Made by a program: the position numbers and the translations under genes. Below the pieces are notes generated by a model, which saw only the letters and a list, made by a program, of their open reading frames with translations, did not search any database and had not been told where the DNA came from. Positions 1 to 5,387 of a stretch of 8,884 nt of DNA are shown in pieces. The stretch comes from a bacterium. Its GTDB lineage: Bacteria; Verrucomicrobiota; Kiritimatiellia; UBA8416. Where the stretch lies: the NCBI GenBank assembly GCA_020048935.1, contig JAIFLS010000021.1:1-8884 (forward strand), given 5' to 3'. Each line of letters begins with the position of its first letter. Positions within the stretch are counted from its first letter, which is position 1.

Positions 1-441
1 CGCGGACACGCAAATGCGCTTGCACGTCCGAAAATCGAAGCCCTGCTGAAATTCCTGGAGATCGAATTGCCCGTGGCAGATGATCATGCCGAGGCGGGCT
101 CCGCCGTGGCGGCAGCGGCGGACGGCACCGCGCCGTGCAGCTACTGCCCGGTATTCGACTGTCCCTCGAATATCCCGTTTACCGTCCAGGGCACGCTTCT
201 GATCAAGCCGCAGGTCCGGCCCGACGCCAACGCCAGGCACTGTGCCTTCTGCGGCGAGCTACTTGAGCGAGCATGTCCGGAGTGCGGGAAGGCCGTCAAG
301 GACGGCGCCTGCTGCACGCAATGCGGAACCCCCTACATCAGCACCCCACCCCGGCTCGCTGGCGACAATCCCGCCGCCTGGGCGGACACCCAGCGCACCC
401 GCCTGCGCGAGCTCGGTATTGGAACCGGAACAGGGTGGTAA
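1..441 (+). CDS. C-terminal part of an unrecognised protein ending in a double zinc ribbon (5' partial)
   Basis: The frame is open from the first base of the window to the TAA at 439-441, so the gene begins upstream and only its last 146 codons are visible. A TTG at 67 and a GTG at 73 lie in frame but have no convincing ribosome binding site, and the codons before them read as ordinary protein, so neither is taken as the start. The visible part begins with a short helical stretch (KIEALLKFLEIEL), then an Ala-rich linker and a cysteine cluster (CSYCPVFDC). The C-terminal third holds CAFC-x7-CPEC followed by CCTQC, the spacing of a double zinc ribbon that would bind structural zinc. Such ribbons occur in many unrelated proteins as nucleic-acid or protein docking modules, so no function can be assigned. 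It converges on the Mur ligase gene across a 134-bp gap. Confidence 0.7.
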   Translation, partial: RGHANALARPKIEALLKFLEIELPVADDHAEAGSAVAAAADGTAPCSYCPVFDCPSNIPFTVQGTLLIKPQVRPDANARHCAFCGELLERACPECGKAVKDGACCTQCGTPYISTPPRLAGDNPAAWADTQRTRLRELGIGTGTGW

Positions 442-447
442 CGTTAA

Positions 448-573
448 GGTAGCCCAGTTGCGCCGCAACTGAGGCAACGGCACGCGCGTACAAATTCGCA
501 AATCCCCGTGAGTATGGCAATCAACCGTTTGCTTACAACGCAGAAGCCACGCTCGCGGCGCGAGCGGGCTACC
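448..573. repeat. REP-like inverted hairpin pair (BIME-like)
   Basis: Two hairpin elements face each other. The left one (448-475, + strand) begins GGTAGCCC and has a 7-bp stem CAGTTGC/GCAACTG closed by a GCC loop, then one unpaired A and GGC, which pairs with the GCC before the stem. The right one (545-573, read on the - strand) also begins GGTAGCCC and has a 7-bp stem CGCTCGC/GCGAGCG, the same GCC loop, one unpaired T and GGC. Three of the seven stem pairs differ between the copies and all three are compensated. The 69 bp between them show no pattern. The GTAG foot, palindrome and head-to-head arrangement resemble REP elements of the RAYT family. The right element starts 2 bp after the stop of the Mur ligase gene. 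No T-run follows either hairpin, so they are not obvious intrinsic terminators. Confidence 0.65.
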
Positions 574-575
574 TG

Positions 576-1871
576 TCATCTCCGACGTCTACTGCCATCG
601 AGGCAAGACCTGGCCAGCGATGGCAATCCCGGATCACGCGCCCCCATCACCAGCACGGCGTCCCCCGCTGTCAGGGCTGATTCCCGCAAGGCCTGACGCA
701 CCGCGGCATAGTCGGCGACGCAGGCGACGTCGACACCGCCAGCCGCCAGCCGCGACGCCAGCGCCTCGGACCCGATACTGCGATCGGCCGTCCCACCCGC
801 GTCGTAGACCGGCAGCAGCAGCACCCGGTGCCTGCCGCCGCTCAACACGCCAAAGGCGGCGGCGAGGCCGTCGAGCATACTGCGCAGCGGCCCGTAACCG
901 TGCGGACGCCAGACCGCCACCAGACGCCCCGCGAAGGGCTGCACGGCGGCAAGCGCCGCTGCAATCTTGGCAGGATTGTGCGCGTAGTCGTCAATCACGG
1001 TGATCCCATCCACGCGTGCCGCCACCTCGAGTCGTCGATGGATCCCGCGGAACGTGGCCAGCGCCGCCGCACTCTGCGCGACCGACACGCCAGCCAGCTC
1101 GCAGAGCATGACCGCATGCAAGGCATTCTCGACATTGTGCGCACCGGGCAATGCCAGCCGGAATGTCTCGCCCCGGAATTCGAACCGGCTTCCCCCCGCC
1201 CCCACCTCGGGAGAAACCCCGTCCAGATAAGGGGACCCGTCCAGTGCCCCGATACAACGACCGCAAACCCGCGTACGGAACGCCTCGAACACGCGTCGCG
1301 TTTCCTCCAGATCGAAATGATCCGCCGACATGTTGGTGATCACAGCGTGGAGCGGCTCGTAGTTCAGCAGCGAGCGGTCACTCTCGTCGGCCTCGATCAC
1401 CCACAATTCGCCGCCGATTCGGACATTGCCGACATCGGATTCCGACTGCCAGTTGGCCACAGGGGCACCGTTGACCACGGTTGGGTCCAGCCCCGCCTGT
1501 TCCAGGATCCAGCCAGCCATTCCCGTGACGGTGCTCTTCCCGCAGGTGCCGGCCACCGCCAGGCAGGATCGTCCCTCCACCAGCTTCGCCAGCAGGACCG
1601 AGCGATGCACCACGGGTACCCCGGACGCGGCAGCCGCCAGCACATCCGGATTGCCGGCCTCGATCGCCGTGCTCACGACCACCGCATCCGTTCCTGCCCG
1701 CACACCGCTCCCGTCCTGGGGGTAAAGCGTCACGCCAGCCCGACCAAGCTGCCCCAGTACCGGAAGCGCCTCGCCACTGTCATGGTAGCGGTCGGAACCG
1801 CTGACCGACAGCCCTGCACCCAGCGCCGACTGCGCCACCGCGCTCATCCCGACGCGATGCCACTCAATCAC
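576..1871 (-). CDS. MurC/Mpl-like Mur ligase family protein, variant
   Basis: All three Mur ligase domains are recognisable in 431 residues. They are an N-terminal nucleotide-sugar domain (SGSD near 24-27), a central ATPase with AGTCGKST at 107-114, EADESD at 160-165 and TNMSADHFD at 179-187, and a C-terminal domain with AHNVENA (244-250), DDYAHNP (294-300), RPHGYG (322-327) and a MGARD motif near 409. EADESD and the C-terminal pattern fit UDP-N-acetylmuramate:L-alanine ligase (MurC) or Mpl, which act in the cytoplasm on peptidoglycan precursors. Several things are odd. The Gly-rich GIGGxGM loop that holds the UDP moiety is replaced by WHRVGM, the usual His of GTHGKT is Cys, and the central domain is shorter than in E. 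coli MurC. The GTG at 1871 is chosen because it overlaps the folB stop by 8 bp; GTGs at 1877 and 1907 and an ATG at 1847 are alternatives. It may be the MurC of this lineage, a paralogue, or a ligase for another substrate. Confidence 0.8.
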   Translation of the reverse strand: MIEWHRVGMSAVAQSALGAGLSVSGSDRYHDSGEALPVLGQLGRAGVTLYPQDGSGVRAGTDAVVVSTAIEAGNPDVLAAAASGVPVVHRSVLLAKLVEGRSCLAVAGTCGKSTVTGMAGWILEQAGLDPTVVNGAPVANWQSESDVGNVRIGGELWVIEADESDRSLLNYEPLHAVITNMSADHFDLEETRRVFEAFRTRVCGRCIGALDGSPYLDGVSPEVGAGGSRFEFRGETFRLALPGAHNVENALHAVMLCELAGVSVAQSAAALATFRGIHRRLEVAARVDGITVIDDYAHNPAKIAAALAAVQPFAGRLVAVWRPHGYGPLRSMLDGLAAAFGVLSGGRHRVLLLPVYDAGGTADRSIGSEALASRLAAGGVDVACVADYAAVRQALRESALTAGDAVLVMGARDPGLPSLARSCLDGSRRRR

Positions 1872-2220
1872 GGCCACGCTCGACTTCCACCGCCACGCTT
1901 CGGGCACCTGTCAGCGCCGCGGGCTTGTCCACGCACACCGTGACCCGCCGTACCCGCGCATTGGCAAGGCAGCGGGCGGCGACCGCATCCGCCAGCCGTT
2001 CAATCAGGAAATACGAGCTTTGCGAACAGGAAGCCACCAGCTCATCCTTCAGCGTCTTGTAGTTGACCGTATCCTCGATCGCGTCGGAGGCACAGGCCGC
2101 CGCCAGATCGCACTCCATGACGATATTGATCACCACGTCCTGCGGTTCCACCCGTTCGCGGGGATTGATCCCGATAATACAGGTCACCCTCAAATCCCTG
2201 ATCATAATCCGTTCGGCCAT
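1864..2220 (-). CDS. folB: Dihydroneopterin aldolase
   Basis: The 118-residue product matches the size and pattern of FolB, which cleaves 7,8-dihydroneopterin to 6-hydroxymethyl-7,8-dihydropterin and glycolaldehyde in folate synthesis; the enzyme is a cytoplasmic octamer. Visible family signatures are GINPRERVEPQDVVINI near the N-terminus (including the conserved acidic and Pro-Gln residues), VNYKTL in the middle with the conserved Tyr, and CVDKPAAL with the conserved catalytic Lys, followed by a final beta strand VAVEVER. The ATG at 2220 is preferred over the in-frame ATG at 2238 because an AGGAGG lies 5 bases upstream of it and protein similarity begins there (MAERIMIRDLRV). The paralogue FolX (epimerase) has a related fold and cannot be fully excluded. 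The gene leads an operon: its TGA overlaps the start of the Mur ligase gene, which suggests translational coupling. Confidence 0.88.
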   Translation of the reverse strand: MAERIMIRDLRVTCIIGINPRERVEPQDVVINIVMECDLAAACASDAIEDTVNYKTLKDELVASCSQSSYFLIERLADAVAARCLANARVRRVTVCVDKPAALTGARSVAVEVERGRD

Positions 2221-2225
2221 TCCAT

Positions 2226-2231
2226 CCTCCT
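2226..2231 (-). promoter_or_regulatory. Ribosome binding site of folB
   Basis: On the - strand the sequence reads AGGAGG, a near-perfect Shine-Dalgarno match, 5 bases before the ATG at 2220. It decides the folB start in favour of 2220 over the ATG at 2238, which lies upstream of this site. Confidence 0.75.
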
Positions 2232-2265
2232 TCAGCATTCATTTCGGGAGCGGACTAAAGACTAC

Positions 2266-2294
2266 AGATAAAACACGGGAGACTCAACAACCAA
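2266..2294 (-). promoter_or_regulatory. Possible promoter of folB and the Mur ligase gene
   Basis: On the - strand TTGGTT (2294-2289) is separated by 17 bases from TTATCT (2271-2266), a partial match to a sigma-70 promoter, about 45 bases before the folB ATG. The -10 hexamer is poor; shifting by one base gives TATCTG with an 18-base spacer. This is a weak, position-based call. Confidence 0.25.
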
Positions 2295-2431
2295 CACAGA
2301 CAGGGAGAAATGTGACTGAAGGAACCAAGGAGGGACGACGGTCCCGGCGTCCGCGATGACCGATGGCGGCAACAACTCGACCTTCGCGACCCGTGCGCGG
2401 CTCGCGAGGCATTGTATCGTTTTGAAAAAAC

Positions 2432-2459
2432 TTGCCATCTAAATTCACCTCTGTTACCT
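2432..2459 (+). promoter_or_regulatory. Possible promoter of the tRNA-Thr gene
   Basis: TTGCCA (2432-2437) and TTACCT (2454-2459) with a 16-base spacer lie in the most AT-rich stretch of the gap and end 19 bases before the tRNA. Only the position and the -35 match support this; the -10 is weak. A run TTGAAA at 2422-2427 is an alternative -35. Confidence 0.25.
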
Positions 2460-2478
2460 TGCCGGACATTACGCACAC

Positions 2479-2554
2479 GCCAACGTAGCTCAGTCGGTAG
2501 AGCAGCTCACTCGTAATGAGCAGGTCGTCCGTTCGATTCGGATCGTTGGCTCCA
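2479..2554 (+). tRNA. tRNA-Thr (anticodon CGT)
   Basis: A complete 76-base cloverleaf can be drawn. The acceptor stem 2479-2485 (GCCAACG) pairs perfectly with 2544-2550 (CGTTGGC). The D arm is GCTC/GAGC (2488-2503) with a GG-containing loop. The anticodon stem GCTCA/TGAGC encloses the loop CTCGTAA with anticodon CGT at 2512-2514. The T arm GTCCG/CGGAT encloses TTCGATT. Discriminator T2551 is followed by an encoded CCA (2552-2554). CGT reads the ACG threonine codon, a useful specialised isoacceptor in a GC-rich genome. It stands alone, 82 bp before the helicase gene; no clear terminator follows. Confidence 0.96.
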
Positions 2555-2636
2555 TGATTTTCAAGCACTTGCAAAAACAACCCTGGACCAGCCCGGCCCT
2601 ATTTCAACCTATGTATAACCTCGTGTTCGATTTCGC

Positions 2637-5210
2637 GTGTCTTTCAGTATGCGACTGGTCCCACGCGGGTGTCCGGTGAATTCACTCCCGGTTGAACAGT
2701 TTCGCGGGCCGATCGTGGATGCCGTGCGCTCGCATGCCTGTGTGATCGTCGAGGCACCCACCGGGTCGGGCAAGTCGACGCAGATCCCGCAAATGCTGCT
2801 GGATGCTGGGTTGGCCGGTAAGGGTGTGATCACCGTGCTCCAGCCGCGTCGCCTGGCGGCGCGTATGCTCGCCCGGCGCGTCGCCGCCGAACGGCACGGC
2901 AAGCTCGGTGACGAGGTCGGCTACCAGGTGCGCTTCGATAACCGCACCGGACCGCGCACCCGCATCCGCTTTGAAACCGACGGGATCACCCTGCGCCGCC
3001 TCCACCATGATCCGCTTCTGCGGGATACCGCGATCCTGATCTTCGATGAATTCCACGAGCGCCACCTGTACGGGGACCTTATGCTGGGACTGGCCAAGCG
3101 CCTGATCGAGCATGACCGTCCGGACCTCAGGCTGGTTGTGATGTCGGCCACGCTCGACACCGCCGAACTCGGGGCCTATCTGCCCGGAGCCGCCGTGATC
3201 CGTGCCGAAGGCCGCACCTTCCCGGTCGGGATACGCCACCTGCCCCCGAACGCCAAGCGCGAGAAGGCCCCGCCCTGGGAACTTGCCACCGAGGTGCTGC
3301 CGGAGGTGCTGCGCGACGCGCCGGATGGCGATGTGCTGGTCTTCATGCCGGGGGTCTACGAGATCAACCGCACCCTGCGCGAACTGCAACGCATCCCAGT
3401 CGCCAAAGACCGGCTGCTGCTACCGCTGCATGGCCAGCTTTCACCGGCACAACAGGATCAGGCGGCCACCCCCGGCAACCAGCGGCGGATCATTGTCGCC
3501 ACCAATATCGCCGAGACCTCGCTGACGATCGAGGGCGTGACCGCCGTGATCGATAGCGGACTGGTCCGGCGGGCGGGGTTCGATCCGCGACGCGGCATCA
3601 ACACGTTGCTGACCGGCAAGACCAGCCAGGCCTCCGCCGCGCAGCGGGCCGGGCGCGCTGGGCGTACCGCCCCCGGCATCGCCATGCGGTTATGGACAGA
3701 GCGTGATCACGCCAAGCGCCCGGCGCACGAGACGCCCGAGCTGCTGCGGGTCGATCTGGCCGAGACCATGCTGCAGCTCAAGCTGACGGGCATCGATGAC
3801 CTCGCCGCGTTCCCCTGGATCACGCCCCCGCCCCCGCAGGCCCTGCAAACCGCGCAGGAACTGCTGACCGTGCTTGGCGCGCTGGACGCGTGCGGCCGCC
3901 TTACCGCCCATGGATGGCGCATGGCCTCCTTCCCCCTGCATCCGCGCATTTCCCGGATGCTGATCGCCGGCGACGGTCAGCAATGCCTGCCGACGCTCTG
4001 CCTGATTGCCGCCCTGCTGCAGGAACAGAATATCCTGCTGGCAGCGGTGGACGACCGGGTACGCGCCCGTCGCCTGGGGCTGGTCGGCGATACACCGGTC
4101 TCGGATCTGGCGCTGTTGCTGGCCGCCTGGCATTACGTTTCTGATCGGCATTTCCAGCGCGAGGCAGGCGAGGAGATCGGGGTGCATGTGCAGGCCGCGC
4201 GCACGGCCGGTGAACTGCAGGAACAGCTTTTGCAGATCGCCGAGAGCCAGGGGTTGGACAGCTACGAGAAGCAACCGGAGATGGAAGCGGTCTACAAGGC
4301 CGTGCTGACGGCCTTTCCCGATCATCTGGCGGTCCGCAGCGGCGGCGACCGCTGCAGCCTGTCCGGCGGGCGGCGTGGCAGCGTCCATCCAAGCTCCATC
4401 GTGCCGCGCGAGCATGCGCTGCTGGTCGCGGCGGATATCCAGGAAACGGGCAAAGGCAAGGGCACGGTTGAAGTGACGCTCTCGCTGGTCACGGCGATCA
4501 GGGAGGAATGGCTGGAGGAATGCTGCGCCGGGGCATTCCGAATCCGGCGGCGTATATTCTTCGATGCCGTCGGCGGCGGACGAGTTGCCGCCGAGGAGCA
4601 GACCTGCCTCGGGGATCTCGTCATCCGGTCGCGACGGCTGGCCAATGTCACATCCGACGAGGCCGCCGAGGTTCTGGCGGTGGAAACGGCGGCGGGTAAT
4701 ATCACGATCAAGGCCTGGGATGCCAAGGTCGAGGCCTGGATCGCCCGCGTGAACCTGGTTGCCACGCATTGCCCGGAGGCTGGCGTGCCGGCCATCGGGG
4801 CAGGCGAGCGCACCGCGCTGCTGGCGCAGATCTGCCACGGGGCGCTAGGTGCCAAGGACGTCAAGGCCGCCGCCGTCTGGCCCGTGCTGCAGCATTGGCT
4901 CAGCGCGGCGCAGACCGCCGCCGTCGAGGTCTACGCCCCGGCGCAGATTCGAATCGAGAACGGCCGCACCCCGCGGATTCACTACGATGATCCTGCCGGA
5001 CCCTATATCGCCATGCGCGTGCAGGAGCTATACGACACGAACCGCCTGCCGACGCTTTGCAATGGTGCTGTCCGCCTGAAGGCGCACATCCTCGCCCCCA
5101 GTCAGCGTCCGGTGCAGATTACCGATGATCTCGCCCGTTTCTGGGGGGAAAGCTACGCACAAGTGAAAAAGGATCTGCGCGGCCGTTACCCGAAACACGA
5201 ATGGCGGTAA
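2637..5210 (+). CDS. hrpB: ATP-dependent RNA helicase, HrpB type (DEAH family)
   Basis: The 857-residue product is a superfamily 2 DEAH-type helicase. Motif I is APTGSGKST (40-48), motif Ia QPRRLAARM (69-77), motif II DEFHER (137-142; DEFH rather than DEAH is usual in HrpB), motif III SAT (170-172), motif V ATNIAETSLTIEGV (288-301) and motif VI QRAGRAGR (336-343). A long helical region follows, as in the ratchet/HA2 part of the family. The protein ends in the HrpB-specific C-terminal pattern DLARFWGESYxxV...RYPKHEW (about 831-857). Length and tail favour HrpB over the longer HrpA. Its cellular role is poorly known in the family; RNA remodelling is inferred. The start is uncertain: GTG 2637, ATG 2649 and GTG 2676 (giving NSLPVEQF, the typical HrpB opening) all lack a clear ribosome binding site. 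A TATAAC at 2614-2619 could be a -10 box but has no -35 partner. Confidence 0.88.
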   Translation: MSFSMRLVPRGCPVNSLPVEQFRGPIVDAVRSHACVIVEAPTGSGKSTQIPQMLLDAGLAGKGVITVLQPRRLAARMLARRVAAERHGKLGDEVGYQVRFDNRTGPRTRIRFETDGITLRRLHHDPLLRDTAILIFDEFHERHLYGDLMLGLAKRLIEHDRPDLRLVVMSATLDTAELGAYLPGAAVIRAEGRTFPVGIRHLPPNAKREKAPPWELATEVLPEVLRDAPDGDVLVFMPGVYEINRTLRELQRIPVAKDRLLLPLHGQLSPAQQDQAATPGNQRRIIVATNIAETSLTIEGVTAVIDSGLVRRAGFDPRRGINTLLTGKTSQASAAQRAGRAGRTAPGIAMRLWTERDHAKRPAHETPELLRVDLAETMLQLKLTGIDDLAAFPWITPPPPQALQTAQELLTVLGALDACGRLTAHGWRMASFPLHPRISRMLIAGDGQQCLPTLCLIAALLQEQNILLAAVDDRVRARRLGLVGDTPVSDLALLLAAWHYVSDRHFQREAGEEIGVHVQAARTAGELQEQLLQIAESQGLDSYEKQPEMEAVYKAVLTAFPDHLAVRSGGDRCSLSGGRRGSVHPSSIVPREHALLVAADIQETGKGKGTVEVTLSLVTAIREEWLEECCAGAFRIRRRIFFDAVGGGRVAAEEQTCLGDLVIRSRRLANVTSDEAAEVLAVETAAGNITIKAWDAKVEAWIARVNLVATHCPEAGVPAIGAGERTALLAQICHGALGAKDVKAAAVWPVLQHWLSAAQTAAVEVYAPAQIRIENGRTPRIHYDDPAGPYIAMRVQELYDTNRLPTLCNGAVRLKAHILAPSQRPVQITDDLARFWGESYAQVKKDLRGRYPKHEWR

Positions 5211-5218
5211 GGAGAATG

Positions 5219-5326
5219 CTTGTAGCTGGGGTCGGTGACCCCGGCCGCGCGTGGATTAGCAACCGGGAGAGAGGCTTCGCCATGCGCCTTCTCATGGGCA
5301 CCGGGGTCACCGACCCCAGCTACAAG
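5219..5326. repeat. Perfect 26-bp inverted repeat built of two GTAG-led hairpins (REP/BIME-like)
   Basis: Bases 5219-5244 and 5301-5326 are exact reverse complements over all 26 positions, separated by 56 bp. Each arm is itself a hairpin: after the foot CTTGTAG comes an 8-bp stem CTGGGGTC/GACCCCGG (one T-G wobble) with a GGT loop. The match ends sharply at both edges. It starts 8 bp after the hrpB stop and lies between two convergent genes. Foot, palindrome and mirror arrangement resemble a BIME of the REP/RAYT system. It might also act as a bidirectional transcription barrier, though no T-run follows. Confidence 0.8.
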
Positions 5327-5386
5327 GGCTTACCCAGCTACAAGGGCTTACCCAGCTACAAGGGCTTTCCCAGTTGCAAGGGCGTT
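5315..5386. repeat. Four tandem 18-bp repeats at the 3' end of lepB
   Basis: The unit CCCAGCTACAAGGGCTTA occurs at 5315-5332 and 5333-5350 without change, at 5351-5368 with one substitution, and at 5369-5386 in a diverged form (CCCAGTTGCAAGGGCGTT). Units abut without spacers. The first unit includes the last 12 bases of the right arm of the adjacent 26-bp inverted repeat, so the array appears to have grown from the GTAG foot of that element. It ends one base from the lepB stop codon and would lie in the 3' UTR of the lepB transcript. GGG-CTTA-CCC at the unit junctions could form small hairpins. Confidence 0.9.
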
Positions 5387-5387
5387 C

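Noticed and set aside
448..573. Intrinsic terminators at the two hairpins
   Set aside because: Neither hairpin is followed by a run of T on the strand that would be transcribed into it; the shared foot and loop fit a repeat element better.
576..1907. A frameshift or pseudogene explanation for the missing Gly-rich loop of the Mur ligase
   Set aside because: The rest of the protein is intact, and the start overlaps folB in a normal operon fashion. A frameshift at the very start cannot be fully excluded, but nothing in the sequence demands it.
828..1943. A 371-codon + strand frame
   Set aside because: It is the antisense shadow of the Mur ligase and folB genes; composition is rich in Arg/His/Pro and no domain is visible.
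2479..2554. An integration (att) site at the tRNA
   Set aside because: No second copy of the tRNA 3' end and no integrase gene are present in the window.
2284..2580. A - strand frame encoding NDPNRTDDLLITSELL
   Set aside because: This is the translation of the antisense strand of the tRNA-Thr gene, a well-known spurious ORF type, with no ribosome binding site of note.
2555..2580. A terminator after the tRNA (TTTTCAAG-CA-CTTGCAAAA)
   Set aside because: The stem is short, AT-rich and interrupted by an unpaired base, and is followed by A rather than T.
3690..4838. A 382-codon - strand frame
   Set aside because: It lies fully antisense to hrpB, whose protein is conserved throughout; the frame is a by-product of high GC.
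5315..5386. A short CRISPR array
   Set aside because: The 18-bp units abut directly with no spacers, the unit is too short, and no cas gene is near.
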